DNA of 22,268 bases, taken from the IMG/VR virus record IMGVR_UViG_3300030012_001188, positions 1 to 22,268 of that record. The stretch is one strand, 5' to 3'. The position numbers were made by a program, and so were the translations under genes. Below, one piece after another: positions 5,479-12,600 of this stretch. Under the pieces are notes generated by a model that saw nothing but the letters and a program-made list of their open reading frames with translations, searched no databases and was not told the DNA's origin. Position 1 is the first letter of the stretch. Each line of letters starts with the position of its first letter. Origin of the DNA: a virus.

Positions 5479-5479
5479 G

Positions 5480-5587
5480 ATGGGCATAGTTAAAGACTTA
5501 TGTTTACTATTTGTGTATGAATGTAAACGTAACAAAGAATTTATTTTAGGAATGATAATAGGAATCATTATCGGTAAGATAATATAG
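5480..5587 (+). CDS. Tiny membrane protein (35 aa)
   Basis: ATG 5480 lies one base after the stop of the 5068 gene, and 35 codons end at TAG 5585-5587. The product has an amphipathic start (MGIVKDLCLLFVYECKRNKE) and a clear C-terminal membrane segment, FILGMIIGIIIGKII, with glycine spacing typical of helix packing. The AAGGG upstream is slightly distant. It may alter the host membrane or anchor a complex; no family is recognised. Confidence 0.5.
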   Translation: MGIVKDLCLLFVYECKRNKEFILGMIIGIIIGKII

Positions 5588-5598
5588 AAAGGTTAATA

Positions 5599-5829
5599 GT
5601 GTTAGCGAATTACGACAAGATTATAGAACAGATACAAGCCGAGATAAAAAGGATACGGGAGGCTAACAAGAAATTGTTATTGAAGAATAGTACATTGCAG
5701 TACGCAGAAAATACGATGTACTTAGCAGGTCTTTACAAGGGGCTAAGCATCATAACTGACCATGTTCGTGATGAATTGAACGAGCTAGATAAGTGGGCAG
5801 ACGATAAACAAAATGACATTTCTGCTTGA
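5599..5829 (+). CDS. Coiled-coil protein (76 aa), unknown
   Basis: GTG 5599 has AGAAAGG at a good spacing, which supports the non-ATG start. The product is an almost continuous helix (IIEQIQAEIKRIREANKKLLLKN), probably a dimeric coiled coil, with an acidic end (KWADDKQNDISA). No motif is seen. It directly precedes the histone-fold-like gene, with two bases between stop and ATG. Confidence 0.65.
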   Translation: MLANYDKIIEQIQAEIKRIREANKKLLLKNSTLQYAENTMYLAGLYKGLSIITDHVRDELNELDKWADDKQNDISA

Positions 5830-5831
5830 AT

Positions 5832-6113
5832 ATGGCAAGAAACGGTGTAAATTCCGGAAGAATCAGCAATTATTTAGGAAAGATTATGTTGTTAAATAAA
5901 ACTGCAATTAGAAAAATGTTTCACGATGAGGGCATACAAGTGAATGTACTTGCACTCAATATTGTAGAACGTCTTGTACGATACATAGTAGATTCTATGA
6001 TAATCGGAGCAAAGTTTAAGAAAGTAAAAAGGGTTAAGCCGAGTAATATACAGAAGATATCTGATGAAGAGATAAAAGCTATGCTTATACACATGGATGA
6101 TAGACCTTTTTAA
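5832..6113 (+). CDS. Small basic protein with histone-fold-like helix pattern (93 aa)
   Basis: ATG 5832 follows the preceding stop by two bases; a TTG at 5826 could also start it. Neither has a clear binding site, so coupling is likely. The layout is a short helix (about 21-33, LNKTAIRKMFHDEG), a loop (IQVN), a long helix (39-64, ERLVRYIVDSMIIGAKF), a second loop with KRVKPS, and a third helix starting NIQKI. This short-long-short order with a basic residue in the second loop is that of archaeal-type histones, although the long helix seems about one turn shorter. If right, it would wrap or compact phage DNA. It may instead be an unrelated helical DNA-binding protein. Confidence 0.4.
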   Translation: MARNGVNSGRISNYLGKIMLLNKTAIRKMFHDEGIQVNVLALNIVERLVRYIVDSMIIGAKFKKVKRVKPSNIQKISDEEIKAMLIHMDDRPF

Positions 6114-6840
6114 AATATACGATGACTACATCATGGACCTCAAGGGCGAGAACTATGACGCTAGATACGAGGGTAAGGACGAATGGTTTCACGCATCTGG
6201 TGCAGGCTTGTGTATGCGTAAACATTACTATGCACAGATAGAAAAGCTACCGACCGGAGACAAAGACTCTAACACGATGCGACTCTTCAGACTTGGTGAC
6301 TTGGTTCACGGAGATATGCAAGAGGCATTAGAAAGGTATGCAAAGAAGAATGGGTACGAGGTTCACATTGAGACAGAGATTCTGATTCCACGATTGAATG
6401 TACGCAGCTTCGTAGATGCTATGATTCTAAAGGATGGTGCATTGTACGATATTAAAACGTGTAACGATTTCAAGTGGCAATCCATCTTCGGCAGATACGG
6501 AAGTAAAGAGGCACCGCAAAATTATGCAATTCAGTTGGGAACTTATGGGCTTTATTATCGTGAAAACAATATAAAGATAAATAAAATGGCACTACTCTTT
6601 TACAACAAGAACAATTCACGTGTCAAGGAGTTGAAGGTACCAAGAAAGTATATTGATATTGCAGAGAGGTATTGGTTAAAGGTGCAAGAATTATTTAAGG
6701 ACGGCTTACCACCAATAGAGAAAGGGTTCTCTCCAGTAGAGGATTGGGAGTGTAACTCTAAATATTGCTCGTTTTACGAGCCTTGTGGTGGTGGCATAAA
6801 AGGAATACAAGAAAGGGAAAACAAATGGACCAAGAGGTAG
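6097..6840 (+). CDS. Cas4/RecB-type PD-(D/E)XK exonuclease with Fe-S cysteines
   Basis: The 247-residue protein has C39 in GLCMRKHYY, a conserved GDLVH motif (H71), D107 in FVDAM, DIK at 118-120 and QLGTY at 146-150, the ordered motifs of RecB-family nucleases. C219, C224 and C230 near the C-terminus together with C39 would hold a 4Fe-4S cluster, as in Cas4 and AddB. It should degrade DNA ends to leave single strands for recombination. ATG 6097 overlaps the previous gene by 17 bases; ATG 6133 is a weaker alternative. No cas genes or CRISPR repeats are nearby, so it belongs to phage recombination. SSB-like and other nuclease genes follow in the same operon. Confidence 0.85.
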   Translation: MIDLFKIYDDYIMDLKGENYDARYEGKDEWFHASGAGLCMRKHYYAQIEKLPTGDKDSNTMRLFRLGDLVHGDMQEALERYAKKNGYEVHIETEILIPRLNVRSFVDAMILKDGALYDIKTCNDFKWQSIFGRYGSKEAPQNYAIQLGTYGLYYRENNIKINKMALLFYNKNNSRVKELKVPRKYIDIAERYWLKVQELFKDGLPPIEKGFSPVEDWECNSKYCSFYEPCGGGIKGIQERENKWTKR

Positions 6841-7226
6841 ATTGGGATAAGGTGAATAGAGGCAAGGTGCGATATGGGTTTGCACTCGAATTGTACAAAC
6901 AGGGTAAGATGTTAAAACCATCTGAGATAGGAAAGATAGAAGCGTTTGTAGGATATGTAATGAACGGCGTGGACGAGGATAGTCCGCCAGATAGACCGGT
7001 TGTTAAGAAGCCATACATGGACAAAGAGCAATGCAAGAGAGTCTTAGAGACAGAACAGGAGGGGACCAAGAAGTTTGTAGAGGCGATGGTTCATTTAGAT
7101 ATGGATGGTCTCAAGCAAGAGGATTCAGATAAAGTCTTAAAAGCGTTAGCCGATGGCAAGATTACAATGGATAATCTTCAGGCATCTTTAGATAAGATGC
7201 AACAGATAAGAAAATCCTATAAGTAA
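6825..7226 (+). CDS. Unidentified protein between nuclease and SSB-like genes (133 aa)
   Basis: ATG 6825 is chosen because GAAAGGGAAA precedes it; the frame is open 20 codons further left, but that part overlaps the nuclease's Cys motif. The product is helical and charged (RGKVRYGFALELYKQGKMLKPSE, IEAFVGYVMNGVDEDSPP) with a C-terminal coiled segment. I do not recognise a domain. Its place between the Fe-S nuclease and the SSB-like gene suggests a recombination or replication accessory role. Confidence 0.65.
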   Translation: MDQEVDWDKVNRGKVRYGFALELYKQGKMLKPSEIGKIEAFVGYVMNGVDEDSPPDRPVVKKPYMDKEQCKRVLETEQEGTKKFVEAMVHLDMDGLKQEDSDKVLKALADGKITMDNLQASLDKMQQIRKSYK

Positions 7227-7682
7227 ATGTCCGGTAACTCCTACTACATACCAACTGGGGATAGTGCGAGCTCTCGCATTCCCGCCGGTGAATACAAAGC
7301 TATGATATGCGACATAGAAGTTATGAAGGATATGCGTTGCGGGGGATTCATAGCTGATGTATTCAAACCAATATATCGTATAATACAATCAGATTACGAA
7401 GGAACAGAGATAAAAGATAGCGGTCTCTTTAGATATAAAGAAGCACAAGGCTATCAATTCAAGCCAAACCGAAACTGGGGCTTTGCAAAGTTCTGCCAGA
7501 CCTTAGGTATACAGAAAGAGACTGGAGGTAAGGTATCGCTTCCATACCTGCAGTTAAGTATGCTTAATAACATAGAAGTAATAATAGCAATAAGCTATAA
7601 GAACTTTATAAATAAAGAAGGCACAAACGTAAGCTATCCAGTAGCGATACTTAAAAAGAAAATAGAGGAGGTTCCGTTTTGA
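7227..7682 (+). CDS. DUF669-like single-strand DNA-binding protein candidate (151 aa)
   Basis: ATG 7227 directly abuts the preceding stop. The sequence has IPAGEYKAMICDIEV near residue 18, then beta strands ending in YEGTEIKDSGLF, then WGFAKFCQTLGI and a strand-rich end, the order of the DUF669 phage family, often treated as OB-fold SSB-like. The last residues, IEEVPF, match the acidic-hydrophobic tip that bacterial SSBs use to recruit partners. It would coat single strands made by the upstream nuclease. The overlap with the next gene (TTGA) suggests coupling. Confidence 0.65.
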   Translation: MSGNSYYIPTGDSASSRIPAGEYKAMICDIEVMKDMRCGGFIADVFKPIYRIIQSDYEGTEIKDSGLFRYKEAQGYQFKPNRNWGFAKFCQTLGIQKETGGKVSLPYLQLSMLNNIEVIIAISYKNFINKEGTNVSYPVAILKKKIEEVPF

Positions 7683-7876
7683 TACACTGGAACAAACTAA
7701 AGATAAAGCCAACAGATGACATGACAGATGCGGATGTCAGGGATTTTGTGGAATGGGTAACGAAAAAAGCAGAACGATTAGGTTTCAACGTAGAGTTAGA
7801 TTTGTACAAAGAGTCTGGCTCTGGTTCTTCAGAAGCAATAAGTCCCAACCCACTGGCTACTAATGAAAGCGATTAA
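7679..7876 (+). CDS. Small protein with TTG start (65 aa)
   Basis: The TTG at 7679 overlaps the TGA of the SSB-like gene and has a strong AGAGGAGG site seven bases upstream, so the rare start is credible. The product begins with a short strand (IHWNKLKIKP), has an acidic helix (DDMTDADVRDFVEWVTKKAERLGF) and ends in a Ser/Gly-rich tail that overlaps the next gene by 14 bases. No family is recognised. Confidence 0.6.
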   Translation: MIHWNKLKIKPTDDMTDADVRDFVEWVTKKAERLGFNVELDLYKESGSGSSEAISPNPLATNESD

Positions 7877-8447
7877 AGTCATCTTAAATCAAGGACAGCT
7901 AAAAGATATTACCAAACAGGTAAGAGACGAGGGAGGTGCAGACTACCGGTTTGATGTAAACCTTTTGGAGGGTAAGCTGTCCGAAAATAAATGGGCAGAA
8001 ATGTTAGAGACTGTAGAGTTCAAAAAAGATTACAAAGCTTGGGACACGGGTAATATAGCTGTAGAGTACAGCAATAATGGAAAGCCAAGTGGTATCTCTG
8101 TTACAGAAGCTAAGTATATTGCATACGTACTTGTAGATGAAAAGCAAAATGAGAACGTAGCTATCTTCGTAAAGACAGAGGTTTTTAAAAAGATGTGTCG
8201 TAAATACTTGAGACACCCACAAAGAGATATTAAAGGTGGAGATAACTTTAGCTCTAGTCTAATCTTACTACCAGTTGAAGAACTACTAAATCCTAAATTT
8301 ATATTTGAGTCAGAGGATGATAGAAAAGAATGGGAGTATAAATGCAGAGATTGTGGTTACGCATACATTTCACAATCTAAAACACTTTTTAAAATTTGCC
8401 CAGATTGTATAAAAGTAGATAAAAAAATTAAGTTGGAGATACTTTGA
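7863..8447 (+). CDS. PD-(D/E)XK-type nuclease with C-terminal zinc ribbon (194 aa)
   Basis: Residues 30-90 (GKLSENKWAEML, then KKDYKAWDTGNIAVEYSNNG, then KPSGISVTEAKYIAYVL) follow the E, D, E order of a phage PD-(D/E)XK nuclease family: E46 on the first helix, D56, and E68 in AVEY. A canonical ExK is not obvious; K74 after the turn may substitute. Cysteines 161, 164, 179 and 182 (CRDCG, CPDC) add a zinc ribbon. A structure-specific or junction-cleaving role fits beside the recombination genes. The start overlaps the previous gene and has a weak binding site. Confidence 0.6.
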   Translation: MKAIKVILNQGQLKDITKQVRDEGGADYRFDVNLLEGKLSENKWAEMLETVEFKKDYKAWDTGNIAVEYSNNGKPSGISVTEAKYIAYVLVDEKQNENVAIFVKTEVFKKMCRKYLRHPQRDIKGGDNFSSSLILLPVEELLNPKFIFESEDDRKEWEYKCRDCGYAYISQSKTLFKICPDCIKVDKKIKLEIL

Positions 8448-8698
8448 AGAATAAACACAAGACCAATAATAAAGACAGAGACAAGCAGATTACACACTTG
8501 TTTGAAAGGGTGTATGGCTTAGGTCAAGAACTGCGGATGGTAAGGACCCTTTTAGAAAACTATATAATATGGAATGGCGATGTCGAAAAATTCACAAAAT
8601 ACTTACAAGAAGACCAAGAAAAAAGAGAATCAGAGACGGGGAAGAAGAAACCGTCAAAGAGGAGCAGAGCTACAAAGGCAAGCAGTAAATCTAGCTAA
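8444..8698 (+). CDS. Charged helical protein with TTG start (84 aa)
   Basis: The TTG at 8444 overlaps the previous TGA (TTGA) and has GGAG six bases upstream, the same arrangement as at 7679. The first 60 residues are helical (ITHLFERVYGLGQELRMVRTLLENYI). The last third is a Lys/Ser-rich tail (GKKKPSKRSRATKASS) encoded in a stretch that is also the start of the next gene in another frame, so the tail's composition is probably dictated by that overlap. No family is recognised. Confidence 0.6.
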   Translation: MKNKHKTNNKDRDKQITHLFERVYGLGQELRMVRTLLENYIIWNGDVEKFTKYLQEDQEKRESETGKKKPSKRSRATKASSKSS

Positions 8699-8936
8699 AG
8701 AATTTAATCTAGAGGCTTTCAATCGAGACAGAGGTGGAGCGCAACATGAGATGGGTGACATAGAGATTGAAGGTAACTACTACGGATGCAAGAGAAGAAA
8801 GTCTATTGCGACTTGGGTAAAACCAGAGAAAGAAGAAATGGGCGTGGTGATACGAGAGGATAGAGGCGCACCATTTATGGTGGTCCCACTAGAGCACTAC
8901 CTGTTCTTAGTGTCGCTTATTAAAGAAAGGATTTAG
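8574..8936 (+). CDS. Small nuclease-fold protein, resolvase-like, possibly altered active site (120 aa)
   Basis: The N-terminus is very basic (KKTKKKENQRRGRRNRQRG), followed by a helix (AELQRQAVNLAKEF), then RDRGGAQHEMGDIEIEGNYYGCKRRKS and a strand/helix end (GVVIREDRGAPFMVVPLEHYLFL). The order matches small Hjc/VRR-like PD-(D/E)XK proteins: the acidic DIEIE and then xCKRRK where the family normally has ExK. Here the E position reads Gly (GCK), so activity is uncertain. No other start codon lies downstream before the conserved core, so the first 125 bases truly overlap the 8444 gene in another frame. It could be an inactive DNA-binding relative. Confidence 0.55.
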   Translation: MAMSKNSQNTYKKTKKKENQRRGRRNRQRGAELQRQAVNLAKEFNLEAFNRDRGGAQHEMGDIEIEGNYYGCKRRKSIATWVKPEKEEMGVVIREDRGAPFMVVPLEHYLFLVSLIKERI

Positions 8937-9019
8937 CGGGAAAGATTAGCAAAAGAAAAAGTTGGTTGGCGCTAACTAAGACTTTGAACAATCTGTGGTG
9001 TGAAAAGTAGCCCGCTAAA
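8932..9019 (+). ncRNA. Putative three-way-junction RNA upstream of SSB-like gene
   Basis: TTTAGCGGG 8932-8940 pairs perfectly with CCCGCTAAA 9011-9019. Inside, TTAGC 8946-8950 pairs with GCTAA 8971-8975, and ACTTT 8981-8985 with AAAGT 9004-9008, which gives a three-way junction. The left arm includes the TAG of the preceding gene, and the right arm ends 12 bases before the AAAGGAG of the 9045 gene. The position suits a leader element controlling that gene, or a processed 3' structure. I recognise no riboswitch consensus. Confidence 0.45.
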
Positions 9020-9044
9020 AATTAACAAACGAAAGGAGCCAAGA

Positions 9045-9269
9045 ATGGCATTTGAACATAAACCAAATACTGCTACGGTATTTTTTAACGGAAAGAAAAG
9101 CGGTGACAACCAACCTGATTTTACAGGAAAGGGTAAGGTTGGAGATAGTTTGATGGAGTTCGCTATGTGGAGAAAGAAAACTCAGAAGGGTGATGAGTAT
9201 TTTTACATGAGTTTTAAGGAACCATCAGAGAAATTCGGCAATAAAAAGAGTAATGACGACCCTTTTTAG
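9045..9269 (+). CDS. Small SSB-like protein with acidic DDPF tip (74 aa)
   Basis: ATG 9045 has AAAGGAG six bases upstream; the frame runs 15 codons further left but that part lies in the structured leader. The product MAFEHKPNTATVFFNGKK is followed by FTGKGKVGDSLMEFAMWRKK and GDEYFYMSFKEP, a short beta barrel resembling DUF736-like or small OB-fold proteins. The end NKKSNDDPF resembles the SSB partner-binding tip. It would be the second single-strand-binding candidate in this operon; a regulator or replication accessory is an alternative. Confidence 0.6.
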   Translation: MAFEHKPNTATVFFNGKKSGDNQPDFTGKGKVGDSLMEFAMWRKKTQKGDEYFYMSFKEPSEKFGNKKSNDDPF

Positions 9270-9286
9270 AAAAAGCTTGAATAAAG

Positions 9287-9323
9287 GCTGTAACGGGGGT
9301 AATTTCGCATTATCCCCTACAGC
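9287..9323 (+). other. Strong hairpin downstream of the SSB-like gene
   Basis: GCTGTA 9287-9292 pairs with TACAGC 9318-9323, and after a two-base bulge GGGGGTAAT 9295-9303 pairs with ATTATCCCC 9309-9317 (one G-U) around a TTCGC loop. It starts 18 bases after the stop of the 9045 gene. No immediate T-run follows, so it is a weak intrinsic-terminator candidate or an RNA-stability or processing element. The remaining 50 bases to the next gene are very AT-rich, with no promoter I can support. Confidence 0.5.
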
Positions 9324-9381
9324 TATATATTGTATCAAAATATTATTTTTATCGTCATATAAGCTAAATTAGGGGGTGTTT

Positions 9382-9684
9382 TTGTCTACAAGTTTACAAA
9401 AAAATACAGAAAGTAAAACATTGTTCATAAAATGCCCTTTGATAGATTCTAAGTGCGCAATGTGCGGAGAATCTAATTGGAATCCTATGACAGACAGCTA
9501 TAATTCTACAAACTATTTACATTGTGGAATGATAACAGGTTATGAAACAAGAGTAGATTCACTAGAAAAGTGTTGGCTTGAAATGGAAAAGAAAGAGCAG
9601 GCTAAATTTAAAAAGCAAAAGAAGAATGAATACTACGCTTTAAATCCTAGCAAGATGCACAGGATGAAAGTCACTTATTATTAA
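9382..9684 (+). CDS. Cys-containing protein at the convergence point (100 aa)
   Basis: The TTG at 9382 is preferred because AGGGGG (9371-9376) lies five bases upstream; the GTG at 9376 overlaps that site. Cysteines 18, 25 and 28 (FIKCPL ... KCAMCGES), with later single Cys residues (YLHCG, KCWLEM), suggest a small metal site. The rest is charged and helical. No family is recognised. Its TAA shares bases with the stop of the 1217-residue gene on the other strand, so the two transcripts must overlap unless termination occurs inside a gene. Confidence 0.65.
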   Translation: MSTSLQKNTESKTLFIKCPLIDSKCAMCGESNWNPMTDSYNSTNYLHCGMITGYETRVDSLEKCWLEMEKKEQAKFKKQKKNEYYALNPSKMHRMKVTYY

Positions 9685-12600
9685 AAATCCATCAACGGGT
9701 CTTTAGTCTCTTCCTCAAGCCTGTTATACTTTCTCATTAAATATTTGTTAATTTCTTCAGGTCCAATATCTCCCATAGTCAACGGTCTTTCTGGGAAAGC
9801 ATTGTTCCACTCATTTATAACTCTCTTTGCAGAATCGTCTTGGTCTGCTAACATGAAATCAAATATTTTTTTCTTGGTTACTGACAAAAAACTTCTTCTC
9901 CTGTCGCTTCTTTGCTTAGGAGTCTCCAACCTTCTTGCCGCCCGACTGACTTGCGTTCCAAATATAGGTGCTAAGTATTTAGCTGAACGCCTTAATGTAA
10001 TAGAATTAGGACCAAGCTCTATCATGTCGTTTCCAATCCTTTGCATAGCAGAGTACATTTTAAATGAATCCTGTATTATTGCTGGTTTTGCTAAAAACTC
10101 TACAGACCTCCAAGGGCTCTCAGATGACACAATATCAGACACAATACCAAATGCGCCAACAGCACCTATTGCTTCACGGAAATCTTTTAGCGTGTACTCT
10201 CCTTGCCCATCAGCGTTTAGTCTGTAGTTGTCATCGTATATATCTTCTCCTGAAAGCGCATTAGAGTATGTGGCTTTTGACCAGTTTACAAACGCACCAC
10301 CAAATAAGCCTGCAGCTCCTAATCTTAAAAAGAAAGTTAGGTCCTTATCTTTTATAGCCTGATTGACCCATCTTGAAAGCATTTCTGCTTGTCTGTATCC
10401 AAACCTTTTAAATAATATAAACGGTTGAAACTTAGGGTTGTTAAAAAAATTAGGTTCTAAAAAAACATTCTTCTGTAATTGTGTACTTGAAGAAAATTCA
10501 TACATAGCTTTTGCAACATTCTTAGGTGTAATCTTTTGATTAAAATCTGTGATGCCTAACTCTCTTAGATTTCTAATAGCAAAGTCTCTTCTACGTGCCT
10601 GCCTCAATGTCTTTGGCTTTATTTGAGCAGATTTTTGCCACGTCTTAACTGCCTCTAAAGATGTATACGCAGATACTAACTTATTAATTCTATTAATCCT
10701 TTGGAACTGTGTTACGGCTGTTAATTTATCAGCCATTAACCCTAACTTAGATTGATTTTGTGGTTGAAATCCTGCTATCATTTCGTGTAACTCTAAAGTA
10801 CCTGCCCCTGAGTTCTTTTTAATTGCATCTCTATATTTTTTATTTGTTATTGCATAGTATGTACCCTTGAAAAAAGGACTGTATCCTAACTTCAGAGCGG
10901 TAGAAATAAAAGTTTGCGTAACGTTTGGAATGGTAGCAAATCCAAGACCTATTTTGGTAGCTACTTGAAAGTTAACCAAGTCGTTTAATATGTTCTTTGC
11001 TTTGAGATTATAATTATATTTTGGATTTAGCTCTATTAAACCTGTGTACGTATCAAAAGCCCTTTGCAAAATATCTGCTTGCTCTCCCAGTTTAAGAGCC
11101 TGCAAGCTTTTTATTTTATCAAACATAACCCTTCCGTCTTTACCTACGTTTTCAGCGTAAGCAACCCTCTTGGTAGCCTGTGCAATGTAATTCATTAACA
11201 CTAAACCTGCATCCTTTTCATATATCTGGTCACGAACTTCTTTTGGTAATTCTTTTTCTTTTCTCTTTCTTTCGAGGTTTTTATTTAGCACTACTCTTTC
11301 ACTAATCACGTTATTCCTAAGCCTTTCAAAAGCCTGCGAAAAACCAACATTAATACTTTGCCCTCTATTAGCCCTAGCTCTTTCTTGTATAATAGACTGA
11401 CGCATACTCTCTAATATTTTTACTGTCTCAGGCGAAAACCCTTCTCTCATAAAATCCCTAAGGTTCTGCTCAAATCCGGGTTTTCGTATTAAGTCAGATG
11501 ACAATGTGCGAGGGTCTAATGTTGCTATCTTGTCTATGTCGGTATAAAGGGCTTTCATTATCTTTGGCTTCATAACTCTTGGAAAATAATTTTGCACAAA
11601 AGGAGCTAGGTCTAACCCAGACTTTTCAGATATACCCCAAGTTTTATAAAGAACTTTTCTAATATTTTCTGTTCTCTTTACAGCTCCAGCATCTGTTGAT
11701 TCCAAGTCTCTCCCTAGCTGTTCTCTAATTTTTTTATTCCTACCTGCTTTTAAAAAACTTCCAGTCACCTGATTTAAGTTAAACTGTTTTCCATCAGGTG
11801 TCGTAAATGGAGCATTGTTAAGTTCTGTTGCAAGCCTAGAAAATAAAGTAGCATTTCTAGAGTTCATATTTTCAATAAGTCTACGCCCGGTGACAGCTAT
11901 AGGGTGAGTAAGTCTATACTTAGTCGGAATTATTTCTTTTTTAACCCCTAAGAAAGCCTCATAGATTGGAGTAGGTAAGACTTTTTGCACTAGAGATTTT
12001 GCTGAAACCTCTGGTACTTCTATTGCATCTTTCTTGTAACGCTTCAGTATATCATTAGTCGCTTTTCTTCTGCGCAAATCTTCTAGTAATCTGTATTTTC
12101 CAGCTCTACTAAGCTTTTGATAATTAGACCTAAAGCCACCTTTTTTCTCTATCAAATCAAAAGATTTATTGCTGTCCCTACCAAAGGCTGCCTTGTCTAT
12201 AGCTTGCTTGAAATCTAAATCAGAGAGGTTTAATTCTTTTTTTAAGACAAAACTTCTTTTTCTCATAGCAGTCGGAATATTTACACCGAACCTGTCAGTC
12301 TCTCTGGTGTAATTTTTAAAGAACTCTTTCTTTGGGATATTAAAAGTCTTGTTATTGCTAACATCTTCAACCTTAAACATTGGCTGTTTTCTTTCTTTAC
12401 CTGTCCAGTCTGTTAATATTCTCACTGTTTTTTGACCAGCGTTATCTTGCCAAGTTTCTTGCGCAACTCTATTCCTTGCAGACGTTTTTGCTTCTTGCTC
12501 TGCTGCTATTCTTAGTTGCTCTTCTGATTTTGCTCTATTAGTGATTCTGCTAGGAACTTCTATTGTTTTCTTAACGATAGCTCTTTTTAAAGTTAAACCA

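Noticed and set aside
6097-6840. CRISPR-associated Cas4
   Set aside because: No cas1/cas2 genes and no repeat array in the window; the neighbours indicate a phage recombination nuclease.
9287-9323. Intrinsic terminator
   Set aside because: The hairpin is strong, but no run of T follows directly; kept only as an unassigned hairpin.
9745-10227. 160-codon + frame inside the 1217-residue gene
   Set aside because: It is an antisense shadow of a long conserved-looking coding frame, with no binding site and no family.
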